From contig NZ_BBPM01000017.1 in NCBI RefSeq assembly GCF_000787775.1, forward strand, positions 81,218-145,217: a DNA stretch of 64,000 nt, written 5' to 3'. The stretch comes from Streptacidiphilus carbonis. GTDB taxonomy: Bacteria > Actinomycetota > Actinomycetes > Streptomycetales > Streptomycetaceae. Within the stretch, counting starts at the first letter, position 1; each line of letters starts with the position of its first letter. A program made the position numbers and the translations under genes. Positions 26,546-36,317 of this stretch are shown here, in pieces. The notes under the pieces were generated by a model that made no database searches, was not told where the DNA came from, and saw only the letters and a program-made list of their open reading frames with translations.

Positions 26546-27316
26546 TCAGCCGTAGCGGACCGGAGAGTGCATCTCCCAGAGCAGCGCCTCCACGCCCTCC
26601 GGGCCCGCCACCGGGTCGACCGGGGCGGCCGAGCCGGTCAGCCGGAGGCTGTCGCCGGGTCCCAGCTCCCGGCCCACCCCGCGCGGACCGCCCGCGGTGC
26701 GGAAGCCCAGGCCGCCGCGGACCACGTGCAGGTAGCGGTGGTCGGCGGCGGGCAGCGCGGGCAGCGCCGCCCCGGGGCCGACCCGTACCAGGTGCAGCGC
26801 CGCGTCGGCGCGGCGCAGCTCGCCCAGCCCGGCCAGGGTGAGCAGCCCGGTGCCGGTCGGCGCGGGCCGCAGGGCGTACCGGGGCGCCGCCCCGAACTCG
26901 TCCGGCTGCAGCCAGAACTGCACGAAGCGCACCGGTCCGGCGGCCCCGCCGACGTTGCCCTCGCTGTGCACCGCGCCGCTGCCCGCGCCCAGGTACTGGA
27001 CCTGCCCCGGCCGGACCACGGCGGCGTGGCCGTGGTCGTCCCGGTGCGCCAGCGCGCCGTCCAGCACCCAGGTCAGGATCTCGGTGTCGCGGTGCTTGTG
27101 CGGGGCGAACCCCGCACCGGCCGCCAGGGTCTCCTCGTTGCACGCCAGCAGCGCCCCGAAGTGGGTGTTCGCCGGGTCGTAGTGGCCGGCGAAGGAGAAC
27201 GCGTGCCGGGTCAGCACGCCCGGTTCGGGCGCGGAGGCGTAGCGCTCGAACGCCAGGTGGACGCTGAGGGCGGGGGCCGGCGCGGGGGCCGGCGGGGGCT
27301 GCTCGGACACGCGCAC
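26546..27316 (-). CDS. Pirin-family bicupin protein
   Basis: A 256-residue pirin. The N-terminal cupin carries the metal site in FAPHKHRDTEILTWVLDGALAHRDD and GSGAVHSEGNVGG (two His in HxH, then His and Glu). The C-terminal cupin is degenerate, as usual. RFVQFWLQPDEF marks the interdomain strand. Pirins bind Fe or Ni; some show quercetinase activity and others act as redox-sensitive cofactors, so the role here is open. GTG at 27316 or 27310 is the likely start; both lack a strong ribosome site. It is divergent from fasR, with about 90 bp between. Confidence 0.85.
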   Translation of the reverse strand: MRVSEQPPPAPAPAPALSVHLAFERYASAPEPGVLTRHAFSFAGHYDPANTHFGALLACNEETLAAGAGFAPHKHRDTEILTWVLDGALAHRDDHGHAAVVRPGQVQYLGAGSGAVHSEGNVGGAAGPVRFVQFWLQPDEFGAAPRYALRPAPTGTGLLTLAGLGELRRADAALHLVRVGPGAALPALPAADHRYLHVVRGGLGFRTAGGPRGVGRELGPGDSLRLTGSAAPVDPVAGPEGVEALLWEMHSPVRYG

Positions 27317-27407
27317 GACGCTACCGTGCCCCGGTTGTGACTGTTGCCACGCATCGGGAAGGTGCTGCTCGGCGCGCATCCGTCCGTACGTAGGGCAGTC
27401 TTGTGCT

Positions 27408-28736
27408 GTGCCTGCCGTCCCAGTCGATAAGCCAGCGAAGAAGACCGCCAAGAAGGCCGCAGCCAGGGCGACGCAGCCCGCCGCGCCGCCGGACGGCCCC
27501 GAGCCGGAGCCGCAGCGCCGGGGTTCGCCCCGGGGAACGGCGATAGAGCGCCGGACCGCCGCCGAACGGGCCGAGCGGCACGCCGCCACGCTCAAGCGGC
27601 TGGAGAAGGCGGCCGGGAAGCTCTCCACCGCGGCCATCGCCCGGATGGACGAGCAACTGTCCTGGTACCGCAACATGCCGCCGGAGCACCGCTCCTGGAT
27701 CGGCCTGGTGGCCCAGGCCGGTATCGCCGCCTTCACCGAGTGGTTCCGCCACCCGGAGGCGCCGCAGGCGATCAGCACCGACGTCTTCGGCACCGCCCCG
27801 CGCGAGCTGACCCGGGCGGTGACGCTGCGCCAGACCGTGGAGATGATCCGCACCACCATCGAGGTGGTGGAGGAGGCCATCGACGAAGTCGCGGTCCCCG
27901 GCGGCGAGGACGGGCTGCGCGAGGCGGTACTGGTCTACGCCCGCGAGATCGCCTTCGCCACCGCGCAGGTGTACGCCCAGGCCGCCGAGGCCCGCGGCGC
28001 CTGGGACGCCCGGCTGGAGGCCCTGGTCGTCAACTCGCTGCTGTCCGGGGACGCCGACGAGGGCGTGCTCTCCCGTGCCGCGGCGCTGGGCTGGGGGTCG
28101 CCCGACCGGGTGATGGTGGTGATGGGCAGTGCGCCCGCCGGCGACAGCGAACTGGTGGTCGAGGCCATCCGCAGGGCCGCCCGGCACGCCAAGCTGCATG
28201 TGCTGACCGGGGTGCTGGGGGCCCGGCTGGTGGTCGTCGTCGGCGACGGCGGCCGCAACCCGGACCGGGTCTGGGATCCGGTCCCGGCGGCCCGCTCGCT
28301 GATCGGGCAGTTCGCCGCTGGACCGGTGGTGATCGGTCCCACCGTCGGCGACCTGCTGTCGGCGACCCGCTCCGCCCAGGCCGCCGCCGCCGGGCTGCGC
28401 GCCTGCGCCGCGTGGCCGGACGCGCCCCGCCCGGTGCTCGCCGACGACCTGCTGCCGGAACGGGCGCTGGCCGGGGACCAGGCCGCCCGGGCCCAGCTGG
28501 TCGAGGAGATCTACACCCCGCTGGACGAGGCGGGCTCGGCGCTGCTGGACACCCTCTCGGTCTACCTGGAGCAGGCGTCGTCGCTGGAGGGCGCCGCCCG
28601 GATGCTGTTCGTGCACCCCAACACCGTCCGCTACCGGCTGCGGCGTGTGACCGATGTCACCGGGTATGCGCCCAGCGACGTGCGTTCCGCGTTCACCCTG
28701 CGCATCGCCCTGGCGCTGGGACGACTCCAACCGTGA
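27408..28736 (+). CDS. fasR: FasR, PucR-type activator of the fatty-acid synthase operon
   Basis: A 442-residue regulator directly upstream of fabD. The C-terminal helix-turn-helix, AARMLFVHPNTVRYRLRRVTDVTGY (about residues 396-420), is the PucR/CdaR-type domain. The central region with VMVVMGSAPAGDSELVVEAIRR resembles the GGDEF-like domain of such proteins. The first 60 residues are a Lys/Ala/Arg-rich, probably disordered lead that extends the protein beyond what I recall for the S. coelicolor FasR. In S. coelicolor FasR binds the fabD promoter and is needed for full fabDHPF transcription, tuning membrane lipid and antibiotic precursor supply. GTG 27408 is the first start of the frame; a downstream one is possible. 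The assignment rests on domain type and position. Confidence 0.9.
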   Translation: MPAVPVDKPAKKTAKKAAARATQPAAPPDGPEPEPQRRGSPRGTAIERRTAAERAERHAATLKRLEKAAGKLSTAAIARMDEQLSWYRNMPPEHRSWIGLVAQAGIAAFTEWFRHPEAPQAISTDVFGTAPRELTRAVTLRQTVEMIRTTIEVVEEAIDEVAVPGGEDGLREAVLVYAREIAFATAQVYAQAAEARGAWDARLEALVVNSLLSGDADEGVLSRAAALGWGSPDRVMVVMGSAPAGDSELVVEAIRRAARHAKLHVLTGVLGARLVVVVGDGGRNPDRVWDPVPAARSLIGQFAAGPVVIGPTVGDLLSATRSAQAAAAGLRACAAWPDAPRPVLADDLLPERALAGDQAARAQLVEEIYTPLDEAGSALLDTLSVYLEQASSLEGAARMLFVHPNTVRYRLRRVTDVTGYAPSDVRSAFTLRIALALGRLQP

Positions 28737-28842
28737 TGACCTGCGCAAACGCACGACTGTAGGGAATCCACAACGACGGCTGCGGTTATTGGTCGCCGTC
28801 CCCACCCGCGTCCGGCGGGTCCGGCGAGAGAAGGTTGGTTCT

Positions 28843-29793
28843 GTGCTCGTAATCGTTGCTCCCGGACAGGGTGCCCAGACGCCAGGATTCCTCGCCCCGT
28901 GGCTCGAGGTCGACGGTGTGGCCGACAGGCTGCACTGGTGGTCCGCCGTGGCCGGGCTCGACCTGGTGCAGTACGGCACCGAGGGCGACGCAGAGACGAT
29001 CAAGGACACCGCCGTCGCCCAGCCACTGCTGGTCGCCGCCGGGATGGCCGCGGGCTCCCTGCTGTTCCCCGCCGACCAGCCGCTGTCGGCCGGCCGGCTG
29101 GGCGCGGTGGCCGGGCACAGCGTCGGCGAGATCACCTCCGCCGCCATCTCCCGGGTGCTGTCGCCCGAGCAGGCCATCGCCTTCGTCCGCCAGCGCGGCC
29201 TGGCCATGGCCGGCGCCGCCGCGGCGACCGCGACCGGCATGTGCGCGGTCCTCGGCGGCGATCCCGACGAGGTCGCCGCCAGTCTCGCCGGGCACGGCCT
29301 GACCGCCGCCAACAACAACGGGGGCGGGCAGATCGTCGCCGCCGGCACCCTGGAGCAGTTGGACGCGTTCAAGGCCGAACCGCAGGCCAAGGCGCGGATC
29401 ATCCCGCTCTCGGTGGCCGGCGCCTTCCACACCGCGCACATGGCCGCTGGGGTGGAGCGGCTGGCGAAGCTGGCCCCCGGCATCACCCTGCGGGACCCGC
29501 AGACCGCCTATGTCTCGAACGCGGACGGCAAGACCGTGGAGAGCGGCGCCGAGGTGCTGAGCCGGCTGGTGTCGCAGGTCTCCAACCCGGTCCGCTGGGA
29601 CCTGTGCATGGAGGCGCTGGAGCGTCTAGGCGCCACCTGCGTGATCGAGGTCCCACCTGCTGGGACGCTGACCAACCTGGTTAAGCGCAACCTCAAGGGG
29701 GTGGCTACCCTCGCTCTGAAGACTCCGGACGACCTCGACAAGGCCCGCGAGTTGATCGCTGAGCACGCCGCACCCGAGGGGGCCGCTACATGA
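28843..29793 (+). CDS. fabD: Malonyl-CoA:ACP malonyltransferase
   Basis: A 316-residue FabD that moves the malonyl group from CoA to ACP, loading extender units for fatty-acid synthesis (and often for type II polyketide synthases). It begins at GTG 28843 (VLVIVAPGQGAQTPGF) with AGAAGG 8-9 nt upstream. The active Ser is in AGHSVGEITSAA (about residue 92), and the catalytic His is in AGAFHTAHM. IEVPPAGTLTNLVKR closes the fold. It overlaps fabH by ATGA. It is the first gene of fabD-fabH-acpP-fabF, and the 106-bp fasR-fabD gap should hold the FasR-controlled promoter. Confidence 0.96.
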   Translation: MLVIVAPGQGAQTPGFLAPWLEVDGVADRLHWWSAVAGLDLVQYGTEGDAETIKDTAVAQPLLVAAGMAAGSLLFPADQPLSAGRLGAVAGHSVGEITSAAISRVLSPEQAIAFVRQRGLAMAGAAAATATGMCAVLGGDPDEVAASLAGHGLTAANNNGGGQIVAAGTLEQLDAFKAEPQAKARIIPLSVAGAFHTAHMAAGVERLAKLAPGITLRDPQTAYVSNADGKTVESGAEVLSRLVSQVSNPVRWDLCMEALERLGATCVIEVPPAGTLTNLVKRNLKGVATLALKTPDDLDKARELIAEHAAPEGAAT

Positions 29794-30824
29794 CCACCGT
29801 TCCTAGCATCACACCGAGCACCGGGGCCGCCTTCGCGCGCATCCTGGGCGTCGGCGGCTACCGCCCGGTCCGGGTGATCCCGAACGCCGAGGTGCTCAAC
29901 TGGATCGACTCCTCGGACGAGTGGATCCGGACCCGCAGCGGGATCACCGAGCGCCGCTGGGCCGGCCCGGAGGAGACCGTCGCGGAGATGTCGGTGCAGG
30001 CGGCGGCCAAGGCCATCGCCCAGTCCGGGATCGCCCCCGAGCAGATCGGCGGCGTGATCGTCGCGACGGTCTCGCACCTCAAGCAGACCCCGGCCATCGC
30101 CACCGAGATCGCCCAGCGGCTCGGCTGCGGCACCGCCCCGGCCTTCGACATCTCCGCCGCCTGCGCCGGCTTCGGCTACGGCCTGAGCCTGGCCGACGGC
30201 ATGGTCCGCACCGGCAGCGCCGAGTACGTCGTGGTCATCGGGGTGGAGCGGCTGTCCGACCTCACCGATGTGACGGACCGTTCGACCGCCTTCATCTTCG
30301 GCGACGGCGCCGGCGCGGTCGTGGTCGGGCCGTCCGAGACCCCCGGCATCGGGAAGGTCGTCTGGGGCTCCGACGGCTCCCAGAAGGACGTCATCAGCCA
30401 GACCCAGGCCTGGGACACCGCCTTCGCCAAGCCCGACGCCGTCAACGGCGCCGGAGCGGAGGTCAAGTGGCCGGCGCTGCGGATGGAGGGCCAGGCGGTC
30501 TTCCGCTGGGCCGTCTACGAGATGGCCAAGGCCGCCCAGCGCGCCCTGGACGCCGCCGGGATCACCGCCGACCAGCTCGGCGCGTTCATCCCGCACCAGG
30601 CCAACATGCGGATCATCGATGCCATGATCAAGACGCTGAAGCTGCCCGAGGGCATCCCGGTCGCCCGGGACATCGCGGAGACCGGCAACACCTCGGCCGC
30701 CTCCATCCCGCTGGCGATGGAGCGCATGCTGCAGAGCGGCGAGGCCAAGAGCGGCGACCTGGCCCTGATCATCGGGTTCGGGGCGGGTCTGGTCTACGCG
30801 GCCGCGGTAGTTACTCTGCCGTAA
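29790..30824 (+). CDS. fabH: Beta-ketoacyl-ACP synthase III
   Basis: A 344-residue KAS III that starts fatty-acid synthesis by condensing acyl-CoA with malonyl-ACP; in Streptomyces it favours branched starters, giving iso/anteiso lipids. The triad is C (SAACAGFGYG, about 125), H (IPHQANMRIID, about 269) and N (TGNTSAASIP, about 299). The start overlaps the fabD stop at 29790-29793, coupling translation. Length and motifs are complete. Confidence 0.97.
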   Translation: MTTVPSITPSTGAAFARILGVGGYRPVRVIPNAEVLNWIDSSDEWIRTRSGITERRWAGPEETVAEMSVQAAAKAIAQSGIAPEQIGGVIVATVSHLKQTPAIATEIAQRLGCGTAPAFDISAACAGFGYGLSLADGMVRTGSAEYVVVIGVERLSDLTDVTDRSTAFIFGDGAGAVVVGPSETPGIGKVVWGSDGSQKDVISQTQAWDTAFAKPDAVNGAGAEVKWPALRMEGQAVFRWAVYEMAKAAQRALDAAGITADQLGAFIPHQANMRIIDAMIKTLKLPEGIPVARDIAETGNTSAASIPLAMERMLQSGEAKSGDLALIIGFGAGLVYAAAVVTLP

Positions 30825-30900
30825 GTCACAAATCCACATGACGACCGCGCTCCGCATTCCGGCGGGGCACGGACAGCGCACAACACGAAGGAGTGCCGAC

Positions 30901-31143
30901 ATGGCCACCAAGGACGAGGTCCTTTCCGGTCTCGCGGAGATCGTCAACGAGATCGCCGGGATCCCGGCCGAGGACGTCGAGCTGGACAAGTCGTTCACCG
31001 ACGACCTGGACGTCGACTCGCTGTCCATGGTCGAGGTCGTCGTCGCCGCCGAGGAGCGCTTCGGCGTGAAGATCCCGGACGACGAGGTCAAGAACCTGAA
31101 GACCGTCGGCGACGCCGTGGACTTCATCCTCGCCAACAGCTGA
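30901..31143 (+). CDS. acpP: Acyl carrier protein
   Basis: An 80-residue acidic four-helix carrier. Ser40 in DDLDVDSLSMVEVV takes the 4'-phosphopantetheine arm that carries the growing acyl chain. GAAGGAG sits about 8 nt before ATG 30901. It lies 76 bp after fabH within the fab operon. The clear FAS position argues for the housekeeping ACP rather than a polyketide ACP. Confidence 0.97.
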   Translation: MATKDEVLSGLAEIVNEIAGIPAEDVELDKSFTDDLDVDSLSMVEVVVAAEERFGVKIPDDEVKNLKTVGDAVDFILANS

Positions 31144-31248
31144 CACCAGCAGTTCGACCCGGGTCGACCCCCGGCCCGTTCCAAGGCCGGGGGCGCCCCG
31201 CCCCTCCGCCGGCCCCATCCAGTTGACGCAATACGTGGGAGATTTGCA

Positions 31249-32517
<1,269 letters not shown>

Positions 32518-32543
32518 CGCACCGACAGCCCCGACGCACGGAC

Positions 32544-32585
32544 GCCGGGCCCGACGCAGACAGACTGCGGCGGGCCCGGCTTTCT
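32544..32585 (+). terminator. Terminator of the fab operon
   Basis: GCCGGGCCCG (32544-32553) pairs with 32571-32580, and inside it CGCAG (32555-32559) pairs with CTGCG (32565-32569), giving a long, slightly bulged stem. TTTCTG follows. It lies 27 bp after fabF. Confidence 0.9.
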
Positions 32586-32627
32586 GCGTTCCGGTCTCTT
32601 GCCGTCCCGGTTCGACGGCCCCTACTC

Positions 32628-32663
32628 TTTGAGCAGTCGCTCAATTTGAGCGACTGCTCAAAA
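32628..32663. promoter_or_regulatory. Double palindromic operator upstream of the TetR gene
   Basis: Two adjacent 16-bp palindromes, TTGAGCAGTCGCTCAA (32629-32644) and TTGAGCGACTGCTCAA (32646-32661), both of the form TTGAGC-N4-GCTCAA. Their spacers AGTC and GACT are complements, so the whole 32628-32663 region is also one large palindrome. It ends 23 bp before the TetR start codon, which strongly suggests autoregulation by two dimers. Confidence 0.85.
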
Positions 32664-32685
32664 GAACAGCGGGACGGGGGCCGGG

Positions 32686-33282
32686 GTGGGCAAGGCGGAA
32701 CAGACCAGGGCGGCGCTGATCGAGGCGGCCGTGGCGGCACTGCGGGAGAACGGCTTCGCCGGGGCGAGTGCCCGCGAGATCGCCCAACGGGCGGGCTGCA
32801 ACCAGGCGCTGGTCTTCTACCACTTCGGCACGGTGGCCCGGCTGCAATTGGCGGCGCTGGACTCGGTGAGCGGGGCACGGGACGCCCGCTACCGGGAGAT
32901 GGTGGCCCAGGCCGGCGGTCTGGCCGGACTGGTGCGGGCGGCCCGGTCGGTCTTCGACGAGGACCTGGACCAGGGCCATGTCACCGTCCTGGTGGAGATG
33001 ATCGCCGCCGCCCAGTTCAGCCCCGAGCTGCGGCCCGAGGTCGCCGCCCGGATCCGGCCGTGGCGCGACTTCGCCGAGGACACCGTCCGGGACGCCCTGT
33101 CCGGCTCCCCGGCCGCCAGGCTGCTGCCGCCGGACGAGCTGGCCCACGGCATCGTGGCGATGTACCTGGGCCTGGAGATGCTGGCCAACCTGGAGGGCGA
33201 ACGCGAGCCCGCGCTGGCCCTGTTCGACCGGGCCGGGAAGATCGCCTCCCTGCTGGACATCTTCAAGAGGAAGCGCAGGTGA
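32686..33282 (+). CDS. TetR-family transcriptional regulator
   Basis: A 198-residue TetR protein. The N-terminal DNA-binding helices are QTRAALIEAAVAALRENGFAGASAREIAQRAGCNQALVFYHFG (residues 5-48). The ligand domain includes RSVFDEDLDQGHVTVLVEMIAAAQFSPELRPEV and a short basic tail (FKRKRR). GTG 32686 is the start, placed 23 bp after the double operator, so the protein probably represses itself. The next gene on the strand encodes a small membrane protein, a possible target. The ligand is unknown. Confidence 0.92.
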   Translation: MGKAEQTRAALIEAAVAALRENGFAGASAREIAQRAGCNQALVFYHFGTVARLQLAALDSVSGARDARYREMVAQAGGLAGLVRAARSVFDEDLDQGHVTVLVEMIAAAQFSPELRPEVAARIRPWRDFAEDTVRDALSGSPAARLLPPDELAHGIVAMYLGLEMLANLEGEREPALALFDRAGKIASLLDIFKRKRR

Positions 33283-33370
33283 GTGTGCGGTGACGACCGG
33301 CCGCAGCCCGCGCGCGGGGGTCCGGGGCGTCGCTCCCCGGGAAGCTGGAGCAAGAGGAAGCGCAGGTGAG
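33264..33370. repeat. Identical 20-bp direct repeats flanking the TetR/membrane-gene junction
   Basis: The same 20 bp occur at 33264-33283 (encoding the KRKRR tail and stop of the TetR protein) and at 33351-33370 (carrying the AGAGGAAG ribosome site and GTG start of the next gene). The period is 87 bp, a multiple of three, so the second copy lies in the TetR frame beyond its stop. This looks like a small duplication that gave the downstream gene its ribosome site. Confidence 0.85.
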
Positions 33371-33821
33371 CGCGGTGAACGACAACGCGGTGACGCCCGA
33401 TCGTTCGTGGCTCTGGTTCGGTGCGTGGGCGCTGGTCGGCGGCGGGTACGCACTGGGGCTGGCTGCGCTGCTGTCGGTCGGGCTCCTGGTCCTGGCGCTG
33501 ACCGCCGGGGCGACCCTGTGGCTGGCCTCCCGCAGGGGCTCCCATGTGGGGCTGCCCGGAGCGCTCTGCGGCCCCGCGCTGCCGCTGCTCTGGATCGCCT
33601 ACCTCAACCGGGGCGGTCCCGGCACCGTCTGCACCCCCGACGGAGGCGGGACCAGCTGCACCGACGAGTGGAGCCCCTGGCTCTTCCTCGCCCCCGGCGC
33701 CGTCCTGCTACTGGCCGGGCTCGTCCTGTTCCTCCTGCTGCGCCGCCGCGCACGGACAGGCACCGGGGTCGGGCGAAACGTTCCGCCCGACCCCGGTGCC
33801 CGGAGTACCGCTCAGAGGTGA
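33366..33821 (+). CDS. Small membrane protein of unknown function
   Basis: A 151-residue protein with three to four hydrophobic helices: WLWFGAWALVGGGYALGLAAL, LLSVGLLVLALTAGATLWLA, LPGALCGPALPLLWIAYL and LFLAPGAVLLLAGLVLFLLL. A loop between helices holds two Cys (TVCTPDGGGTSCTDEW) that could form a disulfide outside the membrane. The last 25 residues are basic and polar, and part of that tail is encoded by a strong terminator-like hairpin. GTG 33366 is chosen for the AGAGGAAG site upstream. It follows the TetR gene by 83 bp and may be its regulatory target. No family is recognised. Confidence 0.7.
   Translation: MSAVNDNAVTPDRSWLWFGAWALVGGGYALGLAALLSVGLLVLALTAGATLWLASRRGSHVGLPGALCGPALPLLWIAYLNRGGPGTVCTPDGGGTSCTDEWSPWLFLAPGAVLLLAGLVLFLLLRRRARTGTGVGRNVPPDPGARSTAQR
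33759..33800. terminator. 17-bp hairpin inside the 3' end of the membrane-protein gene
   Basis: Positions 33759-33775 and 33784-33800 are perfect complements with an 8-nt loop. The hairpin lies within the last codons of the plus-strand gene and just after the stop (33829) of the minus-strand peptidase gene, so it can terminate both convergent transcripts. No T run follows. Confidence 0.75.
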
Positions 33822-33828
33822 GACACCG

Positions 33829-35868
33829 TCAGCCGTTCGCGAGCGACTTCAGGTAGGTCTCGGTGGGCGAGCCGACGCCGGTTGCGTTGTCGTAGCCCTT
33901 GGTCGCGGTCAGACCGTAGTCACGGCCGAAGGCGACCAGACGGGCCCGGAGGGTGCCGGAGATGATGCCCGCGTCGTAGACCGCGCTCAGCGGCGGCCGG
34001 CCCTGCACGGCCGTCTTGTTGACGACGTCGGTGAAGGACTTGCTGCCGGCCCGGGAGTAGATCTCCGGGTTGGCGAAGCCGATCGGACGGCCGTGGCGGC
34101 CCTGGATCGCGTCCGCCTGGACCGCGGAGAACTCCGGCGCCGAGACGCTGGTGCCGCCGTAGCCGCCCTCGCTGTACGGGGCGCCGTCGGACATGCCGAC
34201 CAGCACCGAGGTGTACAGGTCACCGTTCATGGCCACGTCGGGGGTGACCCGCTGCGCGGTCTTGCTGGTGGCGCCGGTCATCAGGGTGTGCGACAGCGCG
34301 CTCGGGACGACGGTGCCCTGGTACCAGGGCTGGGCGAAGTCCTCGCTGGTGCCGCCGCCGCCGCCGAAGTAGAAGGCGCCGGGCAGCGGGGTCCAGCCCT
34401 TCCCGTTCGCGGTGAGGGTGGACCGCAGCGTGCCCATGTCGGTCTCGAAGCCGTAGCTGCCCTTCTTGCTGGAGGTCGCCAGCGCGGTGCCGCCGACATC
34501 CGTGACCCACCCGTCGGAACCGGGGAACCCGGCCTGGGCGCGGGTGGTGGTCTTGTCGCAGTTGGCTCCGGTGGCCGCCGCGGCGGGCGAGTTGTCGCCG
34601 CAGTCGCCGGAGCTGAAGTCGAAGCCGATGCCCTCGATCGCACCCTGCTGGAAGATCTGCTCGTACGCGGCGATCTGCGCGGGCGACTCGTCACCGGACG
34701 TGCTGTGCATCAGCCCGTCCCACGAGTTGGAGACCACGTCGGCCAGGTGGTTGTCGACGATGTTGGCCAGCGCGGCCGACAGGTCGTTGTCCTGGCAGGA
34801 GTTGGCACCGACGTAGACGACATTGGCGTCGGGCGCCAGCCCGTGCACCATCTCGACGTCCAGGGCCTCCTCGCCCGCCCAGTTGGCCGGCCCGCCGCAG
34901 GCGTCCTGGCTGTTCCACTGGTCCGGGGTGACGACCTCGGAGTACTGGCCGGCCTTGAAGGCCTTGTCACCGTGGTTGGTGGCGAACTGGTTGGCGTCCG
35001 CCAGCATCGTGGAGGAGCCGTAGGCGTCCACGATGGCCACGGTCGCGCCCTTGCCGGTCAGGCCCGAGGCGGTGATGCCGTAGGCCTGGCGCAGCTGCGA
35101 GGGCTGGAAGGAGCACTGGTCGTAGTAGGTCTTGGCGGTGTAGCCGACCGGCGCGCCCTTCGCGACCTTCTGGTCCCAGTAAGCGGAGCAGGTCGGCACG
35201 GTGGCCAGGCCACTGGCCGGCTTGGCGGTGGAGCCGGTGGCGACCGTGCTCTTGACCGAGACCGACTGCGGCTGCACCGTGGGGGCGCTGCCGGTGAGCC
35301 CGACGACACCGCTGATGAGGCCGGAGACGGAGGCCGGGACGACCGCGTCCTTGGTCGGCGCGGTGACCTTCTTGCCGTCCACCGTGTAGCGGTGCAGCGC
35401 GGTGCCGAAGGCCTTCTGGATCGCCGCGCTCCCGCCGCTCACGCTGACCGCGTGGTCGGTGGCGCCGGTGACGGTGAGGCCGGCCGAGGTCAGCCAGTCC
35501 TTGACGGTCTGGATCTGGGCCGGCGTGGCCAGGTACTTGGCCTTGGCCTGGGCAGCCGACATGAACTTGCCGTAGTCGGGGCTGCTGGGTGAGGAGACGG
35601 CCTTCGCGTACGCCGCGAGGCCGGCCGGGTCCTGCCCGGCCAGGTACACCGTCACCGAGGTGGTGGTGTCGGCTGCCACGGCGCCCTGGTCCGCCTTGGC
35701 GGTGGCCCAGGACGGGTGGCTGCCCGGCAGGGTCTTGGCCGTGGGTGCGGGCGATGCTGCCTGGGAGGGCGCAGCGAGCGCGAGCGTGCCTCCGGCCAGA
35801 GCCATCGAGGCGAGGGCCGCGGTGGCTATGCGAGCACGCCGTCCGCTTGAGGACTGGTTATCGGTAAT
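33829..35868 (-). CDS. Secreted S53-family peptidase (sedolisin / kumamolisin-like) with probable ATT start
   Basis: A secreted protease of 658-679 residues. The N-terminal pro-domain runs from about TTTSVTVYLAGQDPAG to residue 180. The catalytic domain has E and D in GEEALDVEMV (about 313 and 317 from the ATG) and the Ser in YGGTSVSAPEFSAVQ (about 552). FTDVV...DNATGVGSPT forms the Ca site. S53 peptidases are acid-active subtilisin relatives. The first ATG (35805) would leave a signal peptide without its basic n-region. The frame continues upstream through S-G-R-R-A-R-I-A-T-A-A-L-A-S with no ATG, GTG, TTG or CTG. ATT at 35868 has GGAG 5 nt before it and would give an n-region with three Arg, so I take it as the start, with moderate confidence. 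Confidence 0.85.
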   Translation of the reverse strand: MTDNQSSSGRRARIATAALASMALAGGTLALAAPSQAASPAPTAKTLPGSHPSWATAKADQGAVAADTTTSVTVYLAGQDPAGLAAYAKAVSSPSSPDYGKFMSAAQAKAKYLATPAQIQTVKDWLTSAGLTVTGATDHAVSVSGGSAAIQKAFGTALHRYTVDGKKVTAPTKDAVVPASVSGLISGVVGLTGSAPTVQPQSVSVKSTVATGSTAKPASGLATVPTCSAYWDQKVAKGAPVGYTAKTYYDQCSFQPSQLRQAYGITASGLTGKGATVAIVDAYGSSTMLADANQFATNHGDKAFKAGQYSEVVTPDQWNSQDACGGPANWAGEEALDVEMVHGLAPDANVVYVGANSCQDNDLSAALANIVDNHLADVVSNSWDGLMHSTSGDESPAQIAAYEQIFQQGAIEGIGFDFSSGDCGDNSPAAAATGANCDKTTTRAQAGFPGSDGWVTDVGGTALATSSKKGSYGFETDMGTLRSTLTANGKGWTPLPGAFYFGGGGGTSEDFAQPWYQGTVVPSALSHTLMTGATSKTAQRVTPDVAMNGDLYTSVLVGMSDGAPYSEGGYGGTSVSAPEFSAVQADAIQGRHGRPIGFANPEIYSRAGSKSFTDVVNKTAVQGRPPLSAVYDAGIISGTLRARLVAFGRDYGLTATKGYDNATGVGSPTETYLKSLANG

Positions 35869-36317
35869 GACGACTCCAGGAGTGAGGGTCCGTCAGGACA
35901 TGGGGTACCGAGCGACCCGCGTGAACGCCCGTTCGGAATGCCCCTGTGATGTGTACACGGGTCAAGAATTGCGGCGCAAGGGGTTGGCGAGAACTGGTTG
36001 GAGAGCTGTCACCACGCCGAGTGGATGCAACAAGGGATTTACGCAGGTGTCACCTGACGGTCCGCCATGGATACGGAGCATGTCGATAATCGGACAACTG
36101 CGGGTCAGGGGCGGTGCACGGGGCCCCTGGGGCGGCTGCTTCGAGGTTCGATGACAGGGATGTACCCGGACATGACGCCCATACGACCGGGCTGCGAGGA
36201 GGAGTTGGATCACAGCGCGAGAGCCGGGCGCAGAGAATTGCGAATGCGCCCCCTCCGATAAGACTCCGGAGCACCCCCGACCGTCGGACGACGACCGGAC
36301 CAGGGCCGGGCCGCCGT
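35869..36317. other. Intergenic region without recognisable gene
   Basis: About 450 bp between the peptidase start and the end of the DUF3145 gene. It should hold the peptidase promoter. Composition is less GC-rich than the genes. I see no tRNA, no strong repeat and no credible short gene; the frames present lack a ribosome site or family features. Confidence 0.6.
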
